This document shows positions 15,236 to 22,137 of a DNA stretch of 22,345 nt, piece by piece. Location: assembly GCA_028817635.1 (NCBI GenBank), contig JAPPPH010000153.1:1-22345 (forward strand), in the 5' to 3' direction. Position numbers and translations under genes: made by a program. Origin of the DNA: Verrucomicrobiales bacterium. GTDB lineage: Bacteria; Verrucomicrobiota; Verrucomicrobiia; Limisphaerales; UBA1096. Each line of letters starts with the position of its first letter. Positions within the stretch are counted from its first letter, which is position 1. The notes under the pieces are model-generated. The model saw only the letters and a program-made list of their open reading frames with translations. It searched no databases and had not been told where the DNA came from.

Positions 15236-16495
15236 GTGGAAGCCCGGCCGAACATCATGGTGCTTGGAGTCGGTGGATTTGCCCAATCGGTGATGCAGAT
15301 CCTCAGCGACGACGGCGCCGGTGTGTCCTGTGGATTGACTCGAAACTACGGGCAACTCTCCCCGACGCTCGCCGGGCCGGCGTTCGATGTCGCTACCGCC
15401 GACTCTTTGCCGGGGCTGATCGAGGGACAGGGGATCGACCTCGTCGTCCCGATGTCCATCGACTGGGCAAAGGCGCCGTGGACGGAGGCGCTGCTCAACG
15501 GTCCGGCGGATTTGTTTTCCCCCACCGGCGAGGCGATGTTGATCGAGCGCGACCGGGATTTCGCCCGGGAACTCTGCAGCCGACACGGGGTGGCGTTCCC
15601 GGCCGCACACGTGGCGCACAACCGGATTGACGCCCTGGAGATCATTAATCGCGAGCCGAAGGCCTTCGTCATCAAGAACCCGCTTTGCTCGCCGAACAGC
15701 CCGGTGCACACGATCATCTGCGAAACCCCCGGGGACACGCGCGCCTGGCTTGAGCGCGTGAATTATGCCGAGGGAGTTTTCCTGCAGGAATATCTTGGCC
15801 GCAGGGAGGCCGGGCACATCGCGCTGGTGGTGGATGGCGAGGTACACTCGCTGGTGACCAATCAGGAGTACAAGCGCGCCCACGCCGGGAACATGGGCAT
15901 CGTGGCCGGGGCGCCGATGGGAGGCCTCGTCGAGGCCGATCCCGACGACCGGTACGGGCTGGCTGCCGCGCTGCTGCACCCGCTCAAGCCGTGGTTCGCC
16001 GAGACCGGCTACACTGGGCCGATTCAGGCGACCGGGATTTTTCACAACAACCGCTGGCACGCCATCGAGTACAACATCCGGCTGGGCATCACAGCGACGC
16101 CGATGATTTTGCGCATGCTCGAGAACCCGGCCGAGGCACTGACGCGCACAGCGAGCGGGGTGGCGCCGGAGGTTCGTTTCCGGGGTGACCGAGCGTTTGG
16201 CGCCTCGCTTACGCTGGCCGGTTACGGGTATCCGTTCGTGCAGCTTGAGGGACCGCCGGTGCCGATCCGTGTTGATGGCGAGTTCACCTGCGACGTCTGG
16301 TGGAACGAGATTGCCAGCGATGGCGACGACGGGCTGCTGGCCACGGGACATCGCGTTGCGGACGTGGTGGCGTTCGGCACGGAGCTGCCTGCCGCGCTGG
16401 CCTTGGCCTACGAAAATATTCGCAAAATCCGTTGTCTTGGCAGTTACTTCCGGCCGGACATTGGAGAAAGCCTTTGGCCCCCCGGAAATGAGTAG
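15236..16495 (+). CDS. Divergent PurD-like ATP-grasp protein
   Basis: The frame is open from 15182, but the first beta strand is NIMVLGVGGFAQ, so the GTG at 15236 (MEARPNIMVLG, 419 residues) or the ATG at 15257 is the likely start. The order of segments follows glycinamide ribonucleotide synthetase (PurD). There is an N-terminal nucleotide-fold strand, IDLVVPM, an ATP-grasp with FVIKNP and VFLQEYLGRREAGHIALVVDG, then TNQEYKR, then metal-ligand region HAIEYNIRLG, and a PurD-like C-terminal domain (FGASLTLAGYGYPF). The usual KADGLAAGKGV loop and EFNCRFGDPE motif are replaced (FVIKNPLCSPNSP, EYNIRLGITATP). It is therefore a paralogue or an unusually divergent enzyme, not clearly GAR synthetase. 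It overlaps the alanine racemase start by 8 bp, so the two are translationally coupled. Confidence 0.75.
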   Translation: MEARPNIMVLGVGGFAQSVMQILSDDGAGVSCGLTRNYGQLSPTLAGPAFDVATADSLPGLIEGQGIDLVVPMSIDWAKAPWTEALLNGPADLFSPTGEAMLIERDRDFARELCSRHGVAFPAAHVAHNRIDALEIINREPKAFVIKNPLCSPNSPVHTIICETPGDTRAWLERVNYAEGVFLQEYLGRREAGHIALVVDGEVHSLVTNQEYKRAHAGNMGIVAGAPMGGLVEADPDDRYGLAAALLHPLKPWFAETGYTGPIQATGIFHNNRWHAIEYNIRLGITATPMILRMLENPAEALTRTASGVAPEVRFRGDRAFGASLTLAGYGYPFVQLEGPPVPIRVDGEFTCDVWWNEIASDGDDGLLATGHRVADVVAFGTELPAALALAYENIRKIRCLGSYFRPDIGESLWPPGNE

Positions 16496-17696
16496 CGAGA
16501 TCAACCAACCAGTCGACCGACCGATGCGTCCGGCATGGATGGAGGTTGATCTCGGCCGCTTGGCCGCGAACTTCCGCCTGATCCGCGAGGACGCCCCCGC
16601 CGGACTGGAGATCGGCTCGGTGGTGAAGGACAATGGCTATGGGTTTGGTGGGGTTGCCGTGGCGAATGTGGCGCTTGGCCAGGGGGCAGGGCGGCTGCTT
16701 GTCAGTAATCTCGACGAGGCGGCGGAGCTGCGTGACGCCGGGGTTAGTGCGCCGATCCTGCTGATGGGCGAGCGGATGGAGGCAGAGCTGCCGGCTTGTC
16801 TCGAGTTGAACCTCACGTTGGCTGTTGGCGAACCGGCCGTGGCCGAGGCGGCGAACCGGCTGGCGGAGTCGCTTGGCCAAGCGCTGGCGGTGCATGTGAA
16901 GATTGACACCGGCATGGGCCGGTACGGAGTGCGCTGGAGCGAGTCGCTTGGCCTGCTGGAATCGGTCAACTCGATGCCGGGCCTGCGACTGGAAGGGTTA
17001 TTCAGCCACTTCCCGATGTCCGATGAGTCGGACAAGTCTTTTGCGCTCGAGCAAATCGGGCGGTTTCGATCGTTGCTCGGAGAGCTGGAGCAGGCAGGGA
17101 TCAATGTGCCGTGTCGGCACCTTTGCAACTCCGGCGGCTTTCTCGATCTACCGGACGCGCACCTCGATATGGTTCGGATCGGGCTGCTGCCGCTTGGGGT
17201 GTATCCGTCCAAGGTTTGCCGGCGCATCCCGGGCGTCGAGCCGGTCGGGACGGTCAAGACTCGGCTGGCCGTGGTGAAAACCATCCACAAGGGCGACAAC
17301 GTGGGCTACGGCCTGCGGTATCAGGCCCCGGGAGAGCGGCGGATCGGCGTGTTGCCGATCGGCTACGGCGACGGGTATCCGCGCGTGCGAAACCAGGGCC
17401 ACGTGCTGGTGCACGGCAAGCGAGCGCCGGTGATCGGGGCGAACTCGATGGACTCGACCATGGTGGACCTCACAGCGATCCCCGAGGCGGGTGCATGGGA
17501 TGAGGTGGTTTTGATGGGGCAACAGGGTGACAGTGAGATCACCCCGCACGATCTGGCGGCATGGAAGGGCACCGTCTCCTACGAGGTGCTCACCGGTTGG
17601 CGCAGCCGCCTCCCGAGGGTCTATCTCAATTCGGCACGGTCGGAGGAGGGGTTAAAACAAGCCAAGCCGGAGCCAGCCGGGAGCATCGGCGTGTAA
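16488..17696 (+). CDS. alr: Alanine racemase
   Basis: Alr interconverts L- and D-alanine with PLP for peptidoglycan synthesis. The frame is open far upstream, but the ATG at 16488 sits just before the family N-terminus (PAWMEVDLGRLAANFRLIR) and gives 402 residues. The PLP lysine is Lys47 in SVVKDNGYGFG (typically VKANAYGHG). Also present are KIDTGMGRYG, FSHF, the VGYGLRYQAPG segment with the second catalytic Tyr near residue 273, PIGYGDGYPR and NSMDSTMVDLT. Two departures are KDNGYG for KANAYG and the S in GANSMDS, where many family members have C or S. The start lies inside the last codons of the ATP-grasp gene. A CTTGGCCAAG copy encodes SLGQAL (16872). Confidence 0.92.
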   Translation: MSSEINQPVDRPMRPAWMEVDLGRLAANFRLIREDAPAGLEIGSVVKDNGYGFGGVAVANVALGQGAGRLLVSNLDEAAELRDAGVSAPILLMGERMEAELPACLELNLTLAVGEPAVAEAANRLAESLGQALAVHVKIDTGMGRYGVRWSESLGLLESVNSMPGLRLEGLFSHFPMSDESDKSFALEQIGRFRSLLGELEQAGINVPCRHLCNSGGFLDLPDAHLDMVRIGLLPLGVYPSKVCRRIPGVEPVGTVKTRLAVVKTIHKGDNVGYGLRYQAPGERRIGVLPIGYGDGYPRVRNQGHVLVHGKRAPVIGANSMDSTMVDLTAIPEAGAWDEVVLMGQQGDSEITPHDLAAWKGTVSYEVLTGWRSRLPRVYLNSARSEEGLKQAKPEPAGSIGV

Positions 17697-17756
17697 GGGG
17701 TTTCCCGCGCCTTCGGATTTTTTCATGGACTCGCGGGCTCGTCCCTCCAATTGACG

Positions 17757-17786
17757 AAAAAAGGCGAACGGGGTTCGTTCGCCTTT
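17757..17786 (-). terminator. Intrinsic terminator of the atp operon
   Basis: An 11-bp perfect stem (17760-17770 with 17776-17786; core GGCGAACG/CGTTCGCC) has a 5-nt loop. On the minus strand it is followed by six T (17757-17762), as expected for Rho-independent termination downstream of atpC. On the plus strand only a TTT follows, so it may also stop alr transcription weakly. Confidence 0.88.
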
Positions 17787-17799
17787 GAAAGTTGGTTCG

Positions 17800-17821
17800 C
17801 TTGGCCAAGCGCTTGGCCAAG
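17800..17821. repeat. Two tandem perfect CTTGGCCAAG palindromes, 12-bp period
   Basis: Copies at 17800-17809 and 17812-17821 are separated by CG, so the unit is the 12-mer CTTGGCCAAGCG. They lie between the atpC stop codon (17828) and the operon terminator, in the transcribed 3' untranslated region. Confidence 0.85.
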
Positions 17822-17827
17822 GCGGGC

Positions 17828-18238
17828 TCAGCGGTTGCGTCGCTTGACCTTGAGCTGTGCCAGGGCGGCTGCGGCTGCGGCCTCAGCGGCAATGACCTGC
17901 TCGTCGCTCAGGCTTTCGCCCTTGAGCCGGTCTTCCGCTGCCTTGAGCGCCTCCTCGGCCTTGGCTTCGTCGATGTCGGCCTCGAGTGCGTCCATGTCGG
18001 TGAGGATCGAAACGCGGTCCCCGGTGACCTCGGCGAAGCCATCGCCGACGGCGAGCAGTTCCTTTTGCCCGTCCCGGGTGACCTCCACCTCGCCGGCGGC
18101 GACCTTGGTCATCAATGGAACGTGATTGGGGTAGATGCCCATGTCACCCTGACGCCCCGGCAACGCCACCAGGGAGACATCCTCCGAGTAGACGACGGCA
18201 CTTGGGGTGACGATTTCGAGTTTGAGGGTGTTGGCCAT
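17828..18238 (-). CDS. atpC: ATP synthase F1 subunit epsilon
   Basis: The protein has 136 residues, normal for AtpC. The N-terminal beta-sandwich is clear (LKLEIVTPSAVVYSEDVSLV, then ALPGRQGDMGIYPNHVPLMT), ending with VGDGFAEVTGDRVSILTD. The C-terminal helical hairpin is Ala-, Glu- and Lys-rich (residues about 88-136). Epsilon sits on the rotor stalk with gamma and can inhibit ATP hydrolysis through its C-terminal helices. It is the last gene of the F1 operon, 21 bp after atpD and followed by the palindrome pair and terminator. The ATG is unambiguous. Confidence 0.95.
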   Translation of the reverse strand: MANTLKLEIVTPSAVVYSEDVSLVALPGRQGDMGIYPNHVPLMTKVAAGEVEVTRDGQKELLAVGDGFAEVTGDRVSILTDMDALEADIDEAKAEEALKAAEDRLKGESLSDEQVIAAEAAAAAALAQLKVKRRNR

Positions 18239-18259
18239 TTCGCTTGGCTGGGATCGGGG

Positions 18260-19675
18260 TTATTCGCCCTTGCTCTTGGCGACCACCTCGTCGATGGAGC
18301 CCTTGTAGAGGAAGTCGTTTTCCGGAACGTCGTCGTGTTTGCCGTCGAGGATTTCCCCGAAGCCGCGCACGGTCTCCTCGACCGGCACCTGCTTGCCGGG
18401 CACGTTGGTGAACACCTCGGCCACGGTGAACGGTTGGCTGAGGAATTTCTGAATCTTACGCGCACGGAACACGGTGAGTTTGTCTTCCGGTGAAAGTTCG
18501 TCCATGCCGAGAATCGCGATGATGTCCTGCAGATCCTTGTAGCGCTGGAGCACGAGCTGCACGCCGCGGGCGACCTTGTAGTGTTCCTCGCCGACGATCT
18601 CGGGGGTGAGGGCGCGGGAGGTGGAGGCCAACGGATCCACAGCGGGGTAGATGCCCAGCTCGGCGATGGAGCGCTCGAGCACGATGGTGGCGTCCAAGTG
18701 AGCAAAGGTCGCGGCCGGGGCGGGGTCGGTCAAGTCATCCGCCGGCACGTACACGGCCTGGAATGAGGTGATCGAGCCCTTCTTGGTTGAGGTGATTCGC
18801 TCCTGCAGGTCGCCCATCTCGGCGGCCAGTGTCGGCTGGTAACCCACGGCACTTGGCGTGCGGCCCAGAAGTGCGGACACTTCGGAGCCGGCCTGTGAGA
18901 AACGGAAGACGTTGTCGACGAACAACAGCACGTCCTGATTTTTCTCGTCACGGAAATACTCGGTGATGGCGAGACCGGTCAGTGCCACGCGAAGACGTGC
19001 ACCCGGCGGCTCGTTCATCTGGCCGTAGATCAGGGCCACCTTGGACTCGCTGAGGTTATCCTGCTTGATCACGCCGGCCTCGGACATTTCGTGGTAAAGG
19101 TCGTTGCCCTCACGGGTACGCTCACCCACACCCGCGAACACGGAGTAACCGGAGTGCAGCTTGGCGATGTTGTTGATGAGCTCCATGATGACCACGGTTT
19201 TGCCCACACCGGCACCACCAAACGCACCGACCTTGCCGCCCTTGAGGAACGGGCAGATGAGGTCGATGACCTTGATGCCGGTGGTCAACAGCTCGGCGGA
19301 GGTGGCCTGCTCGGTCAACGGCGGAGCCTGGCGGTGAATCGGGTAGTGCTTGTCGGCTTCCACCGGGCCGCGCTCGTCCACCGGGGAGCCGGTCACGTCG
19401 AGCACGCGGCCCATCACGCCGGCGCCCACCGGCACGGAGATGGCTGCACCGGTGTCGATGATATCCATGCCGCGCTTGAGTCCCTCGGTGGTGGACATGG
19501 CCACGGCGCGAACCCAGTTGTCGCCCAAGTGCAGCTGCACCTCGAGGGTGAGCTTGACCTTTTCCCCGTTGACCTCGAAGTCAACCGTGAGGGCGTTGTA
19601 GATGGGAGGCAGGGCCTCGGTGAACTCTGCGTCAACAACCGGGCCGATGATCTGTACAATCTTACCTTTGTTCAT
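18260..19675 (-). CDS. atpD: ATP synthase F1 subunit beta
   Basis: The protein has 471 residues, normal length. It is the catalytic F1 subunit. The P-loop GGAGVGKT lies at residues 153-160, and the catalytic Glu in AGVGERTREG is near residue 185. The nucleotide-binding region contains VLLFVDNVFRFSQAG and the family segment SALLGRTPSAVGYQPTLA. The end, with GFGEILDGKHDDVPENDFLY, is also typical. No disruption is seen. It lies between atpG (37 bp upstream) and atpC, in the standard order. The TAA-ending spacer before it is AT-rich and carries no obvious secondary promoter. Confidence 0.98.
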   Translation of the reverse strand: MNKGKIVQIIGPVVDAEFTEALPPIYNALTVDFEVNGEKVKLTLEVQLHLGDNWVRAVAMSTTEGLKRGMDIIDTGAAISVPVGAGVMGRVLDVTGSPVDERGPVEADKHYPIHRQAPPLTEQATSAELLTTGIKVIDLICPFLKGGKVGAFGGAGVGKTVVIMELINNIAKLHSGYSVFAGVGERTREGNDLYHEMSEAGVIKQDNLSESKVALIYGQMNEPPGARLRVALTGLAITEYFRDEKNQDVLLFVDNVFRFSQAGSEVSALLGRTPSAVGYQPTLAAEMGDLQERITSTKKGSITSFQAVYVPADDLTDPAPAATFAHLDATIVLERSIAELGIYPAVDPLASTSRALTPEIVGEEHYKVARGVQLVLQRYKDLQDIIAILGMDELSPEDKLTVFRARKIQKFLSQPFTVAEVFTNVPGKQVPVEETVRGFGEILDGKHDDVPENDFLYKGSIDEVVAKSKGE

Positions 19676-19712
19676 TCTTGATTATGTTTGTTTTAGTTAA
19701 AGTCTTGGGGGG

Positions 19713-20594
19713 TTAGCCGAGGGCCATTTGTGCCGTCGTGATTTCAAGCAGCTCCGAGGTGATGGAGGCCTGACGAATCTTGTTGTACTCCAACGTGAGA
19801 TCCTTGATGAGCTGATTGGCGTTGTCGGTCGCGTTTTTCATGGCGACCATCCGTGAGCTGTGCTCACTGGCCTTGGACTCGAGTAAAATCTGGAACACCT
19901 GATAGTTCAGGTAGTGGGGGAGCAGGCTGCTGAGCACCTCGCCGGCGTCCGGCTCGAAAATGAATTCCAGTCCGCTTGCCTCAAGCTCCTGCCCTTCGTT
20001 TTCGCCGGACACCGAGGCTTCCACGCCCTTAATCTCACCGATGGGCAGCAACTGGCGCAAATCCGGTTTCTGATTGATGGTGGAGATAAAGTTGGTGAAC
20101 AGCACGTCCACGGCATCCACCTTGCCCTCGGTGAAGAGGTCCACCGCGAACTTGGCGATGGTGCGGGCATCGGAGAATTCCGGTACATCCGCGTAGCTCA
20201 ACTCGGCGGCCAAATCGCGTCCGGTGCGACCGACAAACTGCGCCCCCTTGCGGCCGGCACAGATAAAGATCGAGTTCTCCTTGTCCAGTTGCGATGCATC
20301 GCGGAGCAGGGTGGTGTTGAGCGCACCGCAAAGTCCCTTGTCCGTGCTGACGAGGACGACGGCGCGTTTTCCGGTGTCGCTGCGTTTCTCGGTGAGCGGA
20401 TGCTGAAAGTCGGTGACCGTCGTGGTGACCTCCGACAGCACGCGGTTCATCAAGTCCGCGTAGGGGCGGCCGGCCATGGCTGCGTCCTGTGCACGGCGCA
20501 TTTTGGACGCCGCCACCATCTGCATGGCCTTGGTGATCTGGGCCGTGTTCTTGACCGACTTGATGCGTCGGCGAATGTCGCGCGTGCTGGGCAT
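19713..20594 (-). CDS. atpG: ATP synthase F1 subunit gamma
   Basis: The protein has 293 residues, normal for AtpG, the rotor shaft. The N-terminal helix has the family pattern (STRDIRRRIKSVKNTAQITK, then AMQMVAASKMRRAQ). The C-terminal helix ends in YNKIRQASITSELLEITTAQ. The Rossmann-like middle begins with VVLVSTDKGLCGALN. The gene lies between atpA (13 bp away) and atpD. No insertions or losses are evident apart from an acidic stretch near residues 190-205 (VSGENEGQELEASG), where family members vary. Confidence 0.97.
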   Translation of the reverse strand: MPSTRDIRRRIKSVKNTAQITKAMQMVAASKMRRAQDAAMAGRPYADLMNRVLSEVTTTVTDFQHPLTEKRSDTGKRAVVLVSTDKGLCGALNTTLLRDASQLDKENSIFICAGRKGAQFVGRTGRDLAAELSYADVPEFSDARTIAKFAVDLFTEGKVDAVDVLFTNFISTINQKPDLRQLLPIGEIKGVEASVSGENEGQELEASGLEFIFEPDAGEVLSSLLPHYLNYQVFQILLESKASEHSSRMVAMKNATDNANQLIKDLTLEYNKIRQASITSELLEITTAQMALG

Positions 20595-20607
20595 GCGTCA
20601 GTTCCGG

Positions 20608-22137
20608 TTAAAAGGTTTTCTTGAATTCGTCGATGGTATCGGAGACCTCGGCCTCGAGCTCGTCGCCCAGTTTGCCCTCGGTCTCGATCTTGCGGAGCAG
20701 ATCCTTTTTGCGGGTCTCAAGATACTCGCGGAGCTGGTTCTTGAAATCACCGACCTGCTCGACTTCCACGTCGTCAAATTTGCCGTTCTGCACCGCCCAG
20801 AGTGTGACCACCTGCGTGGGGACAGAGAGCGGGTTGTATTGGTTCTGCTTGAACACCTCGACGATGCGCTTGCCTCGGTCGAGCTGCTGCTGGGTTTTCT
20901 CGTCCAGATCAGAGCCGAACTGCGCGAAGGCGGCCAACTCGCGGAATTGTGCGAGGTCGAGTTTCACCGTGCCTGCCACCTGTTTCATGGCCTTGATCTG
21001 CGCGGCTGAGCCCACACGGGAAACCGACAAACCCACCGACACCGCAGGGCGCACGCCCTGATAGAACAGGTCGCCCTCGAGGAAGATCTGTCCGTCGGTT
21101 ATGGAAATAACGTTGGTCGGGATGTACGCCGAGACGTCACCGGCCTGTGTCTCGATGATCGGCAGGGCGGTGAGTGAGCCGTTGCCGTAGTCCTTGCCCA
21201 CGCGGGCGGAACGCTCCAGCAGGCGGCTGTGCAGGTAGAATACATCACCCGGATAGGCTTCACGACCGGACGGGCGCTTCAACACGAGCGACACCTGACG
21301 ATAGGCGACGGCGTGCTTGGAAAGGTCATCGTACACGATCAGCGCGTCCATGCCGTTGTCCATGAACCACTCGCCCATGGCAGCCCCGGCGAACGGCGCG
21401 AGGTACTGGTTGGTGGCACTGTCGGATGCGGTCGCGGCCACCACGATGGTGTGCTCGAGTGCACCGGCTTCCTCCAGTACGCTGATCACCTGGGCGACAT
21501 TCGAGCGCTTCTGGCCGACGGCCACGTAAATGCTGTAAACCGGGCGGTAATCCGTATCGCCGGCGGCCTCGGCGGCCTTGTTCATGCGCGACTGGTTGAT
21601 GATCGCGTCGATGCCGATGGTGGTCTTGCCGGTCGAACGGTCGCCGATGATCAACTCACGCTGGCCACGGCCAATCGGGATCATCGCGTCGATCGCCAAA
21701 ATGCCGGTCTGCAGCGGCTGATCCACGGACTTGCGCTTCACGATACCGGGGGCGATTTTTTCCACCGGATAGGTCGTGTCGCTCTGGATGTCGCCCTTGC
21801 CGTCGATCGCTTGGCCAAGCGCGTTGGTCACGCGGCCAAGCAGGCCCTTGCCGACTGGCACCTGCAGCAGCTTGCCGGTGGCCTTAACTTCCTGCCCCTC
21901 GCGGATGCCGGTGAAGTCGCCCAGCACGATGGCGCCGACCTCGGTTTCCTCGAGGTTCAAGGCCAAGCCGGTGACTCCGTTGCCGAAGTCGAGCATCTCG
22001 TTCATCATCGCACCGGTGAGGCCCTCAATCTTGGCCACACCGTCACCGGTTTCCCGGACGATGCCGACGTTTTCCTTGGCGACCTCGGTTTTGGCGCCTG
22101 CGATTTGCGCTTCGATTTCCTGAAGTAGGTTACTCAT
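20608..22137 (-). CDS. atpA: ATP synthase F1 subunit alpha
   Basis: The protein has 509 residues, normal length. It is the non-catalytic nucleotide-binding F1 subunit. The P-loop reads GDRSTGKT (residues 165-172), whereas most alpha subunits have GDRQTGKT, a Gln-to-Ser change. The arginine-finger segment VSVGLSVSRVGSAAQ and the C-terminal helical domain are intact, and the N-terminal crown domain (VGIVRETGDGVAKIEGLTGA) is canonical. The start ATG is at 22137, and atpH ends 20 bp upstream. A perfect CTTGGCCAAG copy at 21820 encodes ALGQAI within the normally conserved TNALGQAIDG segment, so there the motif coincides with ordinary family sequence. Confidence 0.97.
   Translation of the reverse strand: MSNLLQEIEAQIAGAKTEVAKENVGIVRETGDGVAKIEGLTGAMMNEMLDFGNGVTGLALNLEETEVGAIVLGDFTGIREGQEVKATGKLLQVPVGKGLLGRVTNALGQAIDGKGDIQSDTTYPVEKIAPGIVKRKSVDQPLQTGILAIDAMIPIGRGQRELIIGDRSTGKTTIGIDAIINQSRMNKAAEAAGDTDYRPVYSIYVAVGQKRSNVAQVISVLEEAGALEHTIVVAATASDSATNQYLAPFAGAAMGEWFMDNGMDALIVYDDLSKHAVAYRQVSLVLKRPSGREAYPGDVFYLHSRLLERSARVGKDYGNGSLTALPIIETQAGDVSAYIPTNVISITDGQIFLEGDLFYQGVRPAVSVGLSVSRVGSAAQIKAMKQVAGTVKLDLAQFRELAAFAQFGSDLDEKTQQQLDRGKRIVEVFKQNQYNPLSVPTQVVTLWAVQNGKFDDVEVEQVGDFKNQLREYLETRKKDLLRKIETEGKLGDELEAEVSDTIDEFKKTF

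Noticed and set aside
16185..16487. N-terminal extension of the alanine racemase frame
   Set aside because: It overlaps the ATP-grasp gene in another frame, is Arg/Ser/Trp-rich and has no homology to Alr; the ATG at 16488 matches the family N-terminus.
15095..16633. 512-codon minus-strand frame opposite the ATP-grasp gene
   Set aside because: The plus-strand protein has a recognisable PurD-like order of motifs; the antisense frame has none and overlaps three real genes.
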